Shown here in pieces: positions 8,801-15,304 of a stretch of DNA of 15,304 bases. The position numbers and the translations under genes were made by a program. The notes beneath the pieces are model-generated. The model was not told the DNA's origin and did no database searches. It saw nothing but the letters and a program-made list of their open reading frames with translations. Position 1 is the stretch's first letter; each line of letters begins with the position of its first letter. Source of the stretch: Bremia lactucae (lineage: Eukaryota > Oomycota > Peronosporomycetes > Peronosporales > Peronosporaceae); the NCBI RefSeq assembly GCF_004359215.1, contig NC_090610.1, positions 12,481,919-12,497,222 of the forward strand, read 5' to 3'.

Positions 8801-8876
8801 TTTCATAGGAAATAAAATTCATTATTTCTCTTATAGGAAATAATAGTTATTATTTCTCTTGTAGGAAATACTATTT
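8801..8876 (+). repeat. 28-bp tandem repeat, about 2.5 copies
   Basis: Units start at 8808, 8836 and 8864 (partial), each beginning GGAAATA and holding ATTATTTCTCTT. The second unit also forms a small stem (GAAATAA/TTATTTC). It lies just outside the right arm of the inverted repeat and may belong to the U3 of the following LTR relic. Confidence 0.65.
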
Positions 8877-8879
8877 ATG

Positions 8880-9135
8880 TTTTTGTACACCAATCCGAAC
8901 AAGGATTAAATTTCAATTCCACATTTTACCAAGAATTAATTCGTGCCTCCTAAGGCTTTTTATAGCACATACTCTTGGCACTTTGTCACCGTGTGAGGTC
9001 TTATTATTAAATCTCTTGAGCCAAGACTAGAGAAGCTCTCCGAGCTTGTACGTCTCGCCGATTTGTTACTTTGATAAGCATTTTGAGCCTTTAAGTCTTT
9101 CTTTAACTTAAGGTGCTGGGTACTCCGCTAAACTA
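8880..9135 (+). repeat. Diverged LTR relic related to the 1804-2294 family
   Basis: Blocks occur in the same order and strand as in the 1804-2294 LTR. GTGCCTCCTAAGGCT matches GTGCCTTCCTTAGGCT, TCTTGGCACTTTGTCAC matches CTTGGGCACTAGTTGTCAC, and GCTTGTACG, AAGTCTTTCT and a terminal TACTCCGCTAAAC also correspond. Overall similarity is low, so it is either an old copy or a sister family. Confidence 0.4.
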
Positions 9136-9652
9136 CCCGTGAACACTCACAGAAAGTTGCAAGCACGCATGCAATATATACATATAAAAATTTCATAGAC
9201 GTGAAGTTAGAAGAAAATGGAGGAGCGCTATCAAGGCCATACAGTTGCGCTGATCAGCGCCACGAGAAAACCATTAAGTGCTGTCGCAAGAAGCACTTTA
9301 TACGCAGCTTCTACAAGCATCCTTGTTTGCTGGTTTTATGGAATTGGTGAAGAAAAATGTTGTTGTATCGTTTGATACAAATTGGTGATATCGGATTGAA
9401 ATGCCCACCACAACACTTTTAATAAAGGACATTTAGTTATCGTTCAAAGTCTGCGAGTTAATACTAATTTAGAACTAATCGTTAAAAAACAGAGGTACAA
9501 AAGCTCGAGATAATATGGGTTTGGAAAAGGCGCTGTAGTAGGAAATGGTTGAGAAGAAATAGTTAAGCTTGCGTTTATATGCTCTATTGTGTCTTTCCTA
9601 TTTGCAAGAAATGCTTTCCGTGCAGCGATCGAATGCAGCCTTTAAGCTTTTA
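9136..9652. other. Intergenic stretch, no gene seen
   Basis: AT-rich sequence without a convincing ORF. A perfect 14-bp palindrome GCGCTGATCAGCGC lies at 9247-9260, and a small stem (AAGTGC/GCACTT) near 9290. Neither has an evident role. Confidence 0.4.
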
Positions 9653-10760
9653 TTAATGTCTGTCAGATTTTCGCACCATGTGCTTGGTTATCCCGTCTTC
9701 GAATATTGAAGCCCCCCAATGCCTGTTCCTTGTCACCAACCGCAACAATATATTTGAACTCACCACTTGTGCCTCACGCACTCGTTTCTTCAAAGTCTTG
9801 CGGTCGTCTTTTACATTCATACACAATTTACAAGGGGTAGCTTTTTGCAGCTTCTCAGCAACTTCGTGGGCGTAATCACGTTGCGCTTCAGCAATCGGCA
9901 GCACCGCCACTTGTCGAGGACAGATCCACAGCGCCACGGGTGCTTAACAGGATGGCTATCATTCGCTCAGTAGATCGTAGCACAGCACGATGGATGGTGA
10001 TAGAAGTATGCGCCTTTGCATCATGAGTAAACTCCAGCTTAACATAAATCGGAAATTAAAAATCTAAATTGAATCGTGCCATACTAATGCTGGCGCGTCA
10101 AAGCATCCGTCACCACAATGAGACCGTAAAACGCATCGTGGCCTTCATTAGCAGTTTAACTTTCTCCGAACTCTTAAAAAAGCCGCTGCTCCCACAATTT
10201 TACTTTACCCATGTACTTATCTGACGCGTCAAAAGGCGCAATTGTAGCTTATGTCATGCTTTTATTTTATAAAGTCCAAAACGTGCAAAATCTCACAGAT
10301 TGCGCTTGCGCAGCCTTACGAATATATGTGCATTGTCCTTATGAAAGCGCCGAGCGCGAGCGAGTCCTGTGAGCGCCCCTAAAGCTTCGTTCGGTAAAGC
10401 GCCGAAAAAGTCTGCAAAGCGTACAGATAGATCTATGTCGGTACGAGAATTTCTTTGTCTTTCGAAACATCAGGCAATGTCCCGGACAACTCATCTTCTT
10501 CAGTCCAAACTGGTCGAACTCTTTGTCTTCAGGAGCTTGTTTATGGTCACTACCCTTGCCTTCTCTTGCATACAAGTATGGTAGGTTTATGTTTGCCAAC
10601 GTGCAGCTCACCAGCACCCATTTCGAAAAAGGGAGCAAGAAATTCAATCAACAGCATTATTTAGACAAAGCGAAGAGAGGGCTCGAGTCAAAAGCCTCAG
10701 TGAGAAGCAACACAACTTTTACGGCTCCGATGCTATCTATTGCTTTGTCACAGCTAAACG
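9653..10760 (-). pseudogene. Threonyl-tRNA synthetase relic, catalytic core and anticodon-binding domain
   Basis: Minus-strand fragments run collinearly with ThrRS. DKEFDQFGLKKMSCPGHCLMF (about 10470-10530) carries the zinc-ligand Cys region. Class II motif 2 follows as VRFADFFGALPNEALGALTG, ending ARARRFHKDNAHIFVRL. Then come DKYMGKVKLWEQ, NEGHDAFYG and VTDALTRQH, followed by IHRAVLRSTERMIAIL (zinc-ligand His and motif 3). ALWICPRQVAVLPIAEAQ and LKKRVREAQ (9653-9937) belong to the HGTP anticodon-binding domain. At least five frame changes and several stops break it up. The N-terminal TGS and editing domains are missing, and no introns are evident. The intact enzyme attaches Thr to its tRNA and is essential, so a working copy must exist elsewhere. 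The truncated 5' side faces the SUMO-like gene head to head. Confidence 0.85.
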
Positions 10761-10912
10761 TCGAACATGCAACATACATAGAGTCCACTTGCCGGTATGC
10801 TACGGTTCGTACCTTTTGATTATTTTTTTCGCCAAAACTACATGGCAATGCAATTTTATATGCGTGGTGATTGGTAATATTCTATTCTTGATTTTAATAG
10901 GACGAGGACATA

Positions 10913-12220
10913 ATGAGCTCGGACGAAGATGTGAAGCTTTACAGCACGCTGGAGCGCAACAAGAAGCGTCAGATGATGGGTGCGTGGAAGGACTTGATTG
11001 CTTTTATTTTTATCTATTTTTTTGTGATAAGCATAATTGCTTACACGCTTCGAATGCAATAAATTGCTGCAGTGTCGCTCTCGTCCTCTTCCGACGACGA
11101 AGATGGCGACGAAGATTGTCAGGAACTGACGATCTTAGTGACGCCAACTAAGCGCCGAAAGGAATGCTTGCCGTCAAGGAAGACGAGCTTGATACTGACA
11201 AGAGCTGGTAATATAGAGTAGCGAGAGCTGCATCACAGCACTTGATTGATATAGCAATGCTGCTACTGTAGGGAGAAAGCGATTAAATGAAAGCGATGAA
11301 GACGATGACGACTTGCGCACATCCAGCGAGCGTGAAGCCGAAGAGTTACGGAAGCAGAGTCTCGAAAAAGAGATTCGCGAGATACTGGAGAAAGACAAGT
11401 TGCTGAATCAGACGCGAGCCATTTTAGAAAAAGTGTCGACTACGAAGCGACAAACAACTATAAATAACATGAAAGTGATCTCGCTAGATTCAGACTCGAA
11501 TGATGAGAGGGACGAGGTTGTCATTGCTGAAAACGTGGTGCCTTATACGAAGCGTGTCGTGGACAAAGGATCTCGAATCACGCTACAACTTCGCTCGAAC
11601 GGAGGGGCTGTGGATGAGATATGCGTTCACAAGGTAAGCAGTGCCTTTGATACGTTCGAGATATCAAGCACTTATTTTTATTGCTTTACTGTTTTGGTAG
11701 AAAGAAACCTTTGACCAGCTTCACACAAAGTTTTGCGAGCTGCATGGACTTCCACGATCCGCAGTAATACTTTCACTCGATGGTGAAGCTTTGCGCCATA
11801 CGGAGACTCCAGAAAGTGTAGATTTGGAGTCTGGTGACATTGTGGAAGCCAAAGTGGATTACTCAAAGCAGAGCGAGGCCAGTAAAAAGACGTATATTCG
11901 CTTACGACTAGTGGTGTTTGGGAAGCGATCGGAAGTGTTTAAAATTGATTCGGTACTAAGCAAGAAATTCGATGGCATTTGCAAGTTGTGTTAATTCTTG
12001 TTGCGTGTATATAAAGACTGCCACAGCCGCTAAACTTCATTGGAGTTTCTGCCAACGACATGGCATTACCAACCCAGACGATGTTGTTATGAGCATAAAT
12101 GATCAAGATCTTCGACTAAATGAAAATTTAAAGTTTTACGGGCTAATCGACAATGACGAGATCTTGGTAAAAGTAAAGAAGGTCGAAGCCCAGCCTCAAA
12201 CCATTGACATCCAGCTGTGA
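10913..12220 (+). CDS. Tandem SUMO-like-domain protein, Rad60/Esc2/NIP45 (RENi)-like, five exons
   Basis: Exons are 10913-10979, 11073-11207, 11272-11633, 11701-11952 and 12017-12220. The introns are 93, 64, 67 and 64 bases, all GT-AG, and splice to one 339-residue frame. The N-terminus has an acidic Ser-rich stretch (VSLSSSSDDEDGDED, residues 23-37). A charged helix at about 85-125 is likely coiled coil. VISLDSDSNDE (136-146) looks like a SUMO-interacting motif. The first SUMO-like domain is about 169-240 (RITLQLRS...FCELHGL...LDGEAL...ETPES) and the second about 252-326 (YIRLRLVVFG...FCQRHGI...INDQDL...DNDEILVKV). There is no terminal Gly-Gly, so it is not a conjugatable SUMO. RENi proteins act in the nucleus in SUMO-linked genome maintenance; that role is inferred from architecture. 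GAC GAG GAC ATA precedes the ATG in frame after an acceptor-like TTTTAATAG, so a further 5' exon is possible. The stop TGA may be recent (see the relic downstream). The 12016 acceptor was chosen because it keeps frame and domain register. Confidence 0.85.
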
Positions 12221-12556
12221 TTTGCAGAAGGGGATCCACAGACACATCGCATCATTCCAGTAGGCTTTTAAAGCAAGTAATCAACTCGCATGATGCTGAA
12301 ACATGATGTATGCCTTACAGACATCCAAGATCCAAGGCTTGCTTGCGAAACTTGCAAATAAAAGAAAGTGTAAAACATCGAGCTTGTTGCTTATAATTGA
12401 TGGCGTAAAAATGAAAGCATCCAAACATTCAAGGTGAGTTAGTTGCTATAATTGAGGACTCGACTACAATTTTATCGACATGTAAATTAATTCATGCTTG
12501 ATCAGGATTACGACATAGAAGGTGGCGAGTTAATAGAAGTCAAAAAGTTATCGTAA
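12221..12556 (+). pseudogene. Decayed third SUMO-like domain of the upstream gene
   Basis: The frame of the last exon continues past its TGA as FAEGDPQTHRIIP to 12259. A GT-AG intron fits at 12260-12320 (61 bases, phase 0). The next exon, 12321-12433, reads TSKIQGLLAKLANKRK and then SLLLIIDGVKMKAS in the same frame. A second intron, 12434-12505, leads to DYDIEGGELIEVKKLS and a TAA at 12554-12556. In order these match the strands and helix of a ubiquitin-like fold. Two lesions are visible: the TGA at 12218-12220, one change from CGA, and a one-base loss near the end of exon 12321-12433 that puts the last exon out of frame. It could instead be 3' UTR in the present gene. Confidence 0.7.
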
Positions 12557-12835
12557 AGGGGTATAAACTGTAAATTAATGTCAAATACTTCTTCATGTTT
12601 ATTGCGTTCATATCATTTAAACAGCGTTAAGATTCAAGTTCTCTTTATTCTGTATATAAGTAGTGTCTCTCTCAAAGATTTAATGGCTAAAGCCAAAGAT
12701 AACAAACTCTTACGCTAGAAAAATCTCTTGAGTCATTTACACCGCAAAAGTGCAACTTTTCGAGCCTATGAGCTCGGAATAGGCTTCGTTCCGAAATTTG
12801 GCATGAATTCACCTTTTGCTGAAAGTGTGAATGAG
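12557..12835. other. Intergenic stretch, no gene seen
   Basis: AT-rich 3' flank of the SUMO-like gene. A small stem pairs GCCTAT with ATAGGC near 12770. No ORF or known repeat is recognisable. Confidence 0.4.
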
Positions 12836-13304
12836 ATTGCGTGTCTCGGAACTATCTAACTCGACGTGATATCTGGAAATCAAAGACGCAACAATCAGCT
12901 TTATCCCGAGCATTGCAAGACTTTTTTGCCAAGTCACTGGCGTGGGCAGCATTAAATGCGACGGAATGCAAATGAAGTCGAAAGCATCGGTTGCATAACA
13001 CAACGCACGCAAGGAACTGCCTTTTGTACCAATAGCGAGAAAAGGGCAAGCAAAATAATCTGACACTGCAGGCTTGAGTTTCCAATTTCGTGTTAAAAAT
13101 TCACCAGCGACTTAACGCCATGAGTCCCATGCAGAAGCGTCCGATGTCGCTTTTGAATCTCGTCCTGCGCTTAACTATCACGTAGTGACATGCTTGAAGA
13201 TGGCTGCTCCCATTGAGGCTCTGTCTACCGGCAAGAACTACCCTGACAACCTGCGGCAAGGCCTTGACACCGTCGAAAAACAGGGGGATTAAAATCTTGC
13301 CCAC
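12836..13304 (-). pseudogene. Probable cytochrome P450 C-terminal relic
   Basis: On the minus strand, SLAMLGIKLIVASLISRYHVELDSSET (about 12850-12925) fits the helix after the haem-binding loop in P450s, followed by the start of the terminal strand. Upstream in another frame, GEFLTRNWKLKPAVSDY resembles the F-x-P-E-R-W block that precedes the haem loop. CHYVIVKRRTRF, further upstream, resembles the strand before it. The haem-ligand Cys signature itself is not intact, frames shift at least twice, and the N-terminal two thirds are absent. P450s are membrane-bound monooxygenases. The call is moderate because only short motifs survive. Confidence 0.45.
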
Positions 13305-13343
13305 AGTTGAGGAGACGCCTATGTGGCTGTCACATCTATTATA

Positions 13344-13652
13344 TGTGAAACGGGCTAAAGTTGCCCTAATGTTACACAGTCCCCGTCAAGGACACTTGGT
13401 GTACTTAAGGGGATGGTCAATTACTAAATAATAGTAATTAGACACAGCACTCGAGTGTGGTGCACATTTGTGACCAACCCTTGTGTATATGATGCACATG
13501 GGTGCATTCACATTATCACGGATGACGCTGGGCGTCATCCGTTACGCGAGGTATCTAGAAAGATACGCTCGCAATACATATTGAGTGTTATATATAGAGA
13601 TGACATTTTTAATTGGTAAAAATAGGTATTAACCGCTTCCTCGCTGTGCTAG
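13344..13652 (+). repeat. Partial LTR, copy 1 of the right-hand gypsy family
   Basis: It begins TGTGAAACGGGC and parallels the LTR at 13653 block by block. It lacks the segment matching 13957-14135 (179 bases), lacks the extra hairpin at 13847-13867, and lacks the last 48 bases (14158-14205). It stops at CTAG, immediately where the next LTR starts. This is best read as an older LTR of the same family into which the next element inserted. Confidence 0.8.
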
Positions 13653-13934
13653 TGTAACGGGCTAGAGTTGCCCTAATGTTACACAGTCCCCATTAAGTAC
13701 ATTTGGTACTTAAGGGGACGGTCAATTACTAAATAATAGTAATTAGACCCAACACTCGGGTGTGGTGCACATTTGTGACCAACCCTTGTGGATGTGATGC
13801 AAATGGGTGCATTCACATTAGGAGGGATGACGCCCAGCGTCATCCATGATGACGGCTAGCGTCATCAGTTACGCGAGGTATCTATAAAGATACGCTCGCA
13901 ATACATATTAAATGATATCTATAGAGATATCATT
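13653..13934. repeat. Run of eight hairpins in the LTR U3
   Basis: Consecutive stems are: 13653-13683 (TGTAAC/GTTACA with inner GGGC/GCCC), 13686-13719 (14-bp stem, one bulge), 13724-13744 (AATTACTA/TAGTAATT), 13793-13817 (TGTGATGCA, one bulge), 13825-13845 (GGATGACGC/GCGTCATCC), 13847-13867 (TGATGACG/CGTCATCA), 13873-13899 (GCGAG+GTATCT, one bulge) and 13911-13934 (AATGATATCT/AGATATCATT). They could act as protein sites, cruciforms or RNA structures; none is demonstrated. Confidence 0.85.
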
Positions 13935-14205
13935 TTAATTGGTAAAAATAGGTATTTGTATTTAATTCTATTAAATATAAATCAGTCTGAAATTTACTAC
14001 CTACTTGGTAAGTGCGCACGAGGAGACGGATTACCGCTCCCGTGACGTCACTTCACCAGAGTTCTTAGTGTGTTGGGTGAGGTCGCTTGCGCGCCCACCA
14101 CAACTACCTCACTGCACGCAAGAGAAGCAGGTGCAAACCGCTTCCTCGCTGTGCTAGGGTGTGTGCTAAGTAGAGCGTGGCCGCATTACGACGTGCCCGC
14201 CTACA
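13653..14205 (+). repeat. 5' LTR of the right-hand Ty3/gypsy element, 553 bp
   Basis: It starts TGTAACGGGC and ends CGCCTACA, giving TGTA...TACA termini. The start coincides with the break in copy 1, and the end is followed by a primer-site-like sequence and then gag. A TATA-like AATATAAATC lies near 13975. The U3 part is packed with hairpins. The 3' LTR is outside the window. Confidence 0.8.
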
Positions 14206-14217
14206 CTTGGTAGCACT
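14206..14217 (+). other. Probable primer-binding site
   Basis: CTTGGTAGCACT directly follows the LTR's TACA end. TTGGTAGCA resembles the tRNA 3'-end-complementary TGGTAGCAGAGC class. A short leader of 44 bases separates it from the gag ATG. Confidence 0.5.
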
Positions 14218-14261
14218 TGAAATCCTTCCCACGACCCGCATCTCTGCGTGTGTACGTGAGG

Positions 14262-15304
14262 ATGAGCCTCAACATTGATTGGGCTCATTTTCCCCACCTC
14301 TCCGAACATCATCGGGAGGTGGCAGGGCTAATGGCGCAGGGACTTGGTGAACAAGCCCTGGCCAGGCTCCTGGGTAGTCCTCCTGAGCAACATGTTGCTC
14401 AGTTGGAGCAGTTTGAGGCATTTGTGCTCGGACAGCGGAGGGCCGCGTCCGAGGCACAGAGCCATGCTGCGGCGGAGTCCGTCACTCAGACTCAGGATGA
14501 GCTGAGGCATGAGCAGGCTCGGAGCGAGGCTCTCAACAGGACTGTTGAGATGCTCTCTGCCCGGCCGCATCAGCCGAGGCCCATTCGGATGGACCCGCCC
14601 AAGTTCGATGGAACTGCGGCGCACACGATTGTCCACTGGCTTTTAGCCGTGGAGCAATGTGGTGTCGCCCAGCTCATCGAGGACGACAGCCGGATGGTGT
14701 CGTACGCTATGTCGCATCTGCGCGGTAAGGCCTCAGAGTGGGCTTACTCGGCGCTTATGGCGGACAGAAAAGCGTTCCCCTCATGGGCGATCTTTAAGGA
14801 TAAGATTCGCGCCATGTACCAGCCGCCGAACAACGAAGTGTTGCTTCAGGCGCGCTTCTTTGGGGCGCGACAGGCGAAGCGATCTCTGCAAGAGTATGTG
14901 CAAGAGATGCGCTCGCTGTCCGCATCCATAACCGTAGGTCCGATTCCGGAGCACATTAAGGTGCCCACGTTTATGAACGGACTACGGCATGGCCCATCGC
15001 GACAGGCCCTTTTCAGAAAGGTGCCGTCGACGATGGAAGAGGCAATCCAAATTGCCTTAGTTGAGGAGCAATCCTACAACAGTGCCTCGGCGACAGCTTG
15101 GTATAAGCCGTCGGCCGAGAGGACAGATGCCACTCCTATGGAGTTGGGCAATGCAGACGTGGTCTGTTTTAAATGCGGCAAGCGCGGCCATATGATGGCT
15201 CGCTGCTATGCCAGGGTCCCTGCTGGGGCAAAAATGCCCAGCAAGAGGACTCCCTTCCCAAAGGGCGATGGCAAGAACCAGCGTGCGAGACGCATGAGTT
15301 CTGC
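14262..15304 (+). CDS. Ty3/gypsy Gag, intact, 3' partial
   Basis: ATG at 14262 opens a frame that stays open to the window end (347 codons). It is the first ATG after the LTR and primer site. Residues about 1-105 are helical and Gln/Glu/Ala-rich (VAQLEQFEAFVLGQRRAAS), a likely coiled coil. From residue 110 the retrotransposon Gag capsid-like domain begins: MDPPKFDGTAAHTIVHWL, then SHLRGKASEWAYSALM, FKDKIRAMYQPPNN, LQEYVQEMRSLS and FMNGLRHGPSRQALF. Residues 302-315 are a complete CCHC knuckle, CFKCGKRGHMMARC, followed by a basic tail. Gag assembles cytoplasmic particles and packages element RNA. No stops are present and the region is clearly richer in GC than its flanks, so this element appears young. 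Whether Pol is fused or frameshifted cannot be seen. Confidence 0.92.
   Translation, partial: MSLNIDWAHFPHLSEHHREVAGLMAQGLGEQALARLLGSPPEQHVAQLEQFEAFVLGQRRAASEAQSHAAAESVTQTQDELRHEQARSEALNRTVEMLSARPHQPRPIRMDPPKFDGTAAHTIVHWLLAVEQCGVAQLIEDDSRMVSYAMSHLRGKASEWAYSALMADRKAFPSWAIFKDKIRAMYQPPNNEVLLQARFFGARQAKRSLQEYVQEMRSLSASITVGPIPEHIKVPTFMNGLRHGPSRQALFRKVPSTMEEAIQIALVEEQSYNSASATAWYKPSAERTDATPMELGNADVVCFKCGKRGHMMARCYARVPAGAKMPSKRTPFPKGDGKNQRARRMSS

Noticed and set aside
8801..8876. CRISPR-like short repeats
   Set aside because: The 28-bp units are directly tandem with no spacers, and the window is eukaryotic.
9247..9260. Perfect 14-bp palindrome as an operator
   Set aside because: It is a single site in an intergenic, eukaryotic context with no partner or repeat to support a role.
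10523..10819. 98-codon plus-strand ORF as an upstream exon of the SUMO-like gene
   Set aside because: Most of it lies opposite recognisable ThrRS motifs on the minus strand; no splice pair clearly joins it to the gene.
10789..11151. 120-codon plus-strand ORF with a hydrophobic start
   Set aside because: It runs through the first intron and in a different frame from the spliced SUMO-like gene; the hydrophobic stretch comes from T-rich intron sequence.
12021..12026. Acceptor CCACAG at 12026 for the last exon of the SUMO-like gene
   Set aside because: With the donor at 11953 it shifts the frame and destroys the second domain. The only in-phase donor found would leave a 37-base intron. The acceptor at 12016 keeps frame and aligns the domain.
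14269..14636. Minus-strand ORFs opposite gag
   Set aside because: They are complements of a strongly supported, GC-rich gag frame and show no independent features.

Overview
This is a eukaryotic, retroelement-rich window, most likely from an oomycete of the Phytophthora/downy-mildew group. That assignment is an inference. It rests on the style of the Ty3/gypsy and Ty1/copia proteins, on compact introns of 60-95 bases in the one intact host gene, and on dense nested retroelement debris around a small gene island. No bacterial features, tRNA, rRNA or CRISPR array were seen.

Layout. (1) 1-2294: the 3' end of a plus-strand Ty3/gypsy chromovirus: integrase C-terminus and chromodomain, a long ORF on the opposite strand, a polypurine tract and the 3' LTR. 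(2) 2295-3958: an unassigned stretch followed by a heavily decayed Ty1/copia pol relic. (3) 3959-7987: a decayed minus-strand Ty3/gypsy element. From right to left it holds a probable 5' LTR, primer-binding site, gag, protease, a linker with a duplicated GCAQAQA unit, reverse transcriptase and a truncated 3' LTR. About 146 bp of the reverse transcriptase core, including the catalytic FDD, is inverted relative to its flanks. (4) 7988-8787: a long inverted repeat (two arms of about 345 bp around a 104-bp loop), then a short tandem repeat and a diverged LTR relic. (5) 9653-13304: a host-gene island. It has a decayed threonyl-tRNA synthetase relic (minus), an intact five-exon gene for a protein with tandem SUMO-like domains (Rad60/Esc2/NIP45-like, plus) and a probable cytochrome P450 relic (minus). 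(6) 13344-15304: two head-to-tail copies of one LTR family, the second being the 5' LTR of an apparently intact Ty3/gypsy element whose gag runs off the window.

The clearest functional genes are the SUMO-like-domain gene (10913-12220), the gag of the right-hand element and the pol end of the left-hand element. The observations most worth following are: the micro-inversion in the reverse transcriptase relic; a decayed third SUMO-like domain behind the stop of the host gene, with a phase-0 intron at the same structural position in all three domains; an LTR whose U3 is a run of hairpins, one of which is exactly reverse-complemented between the two LTR copies; the antisense ORF in the chromovirus; and the long foldback repeat.
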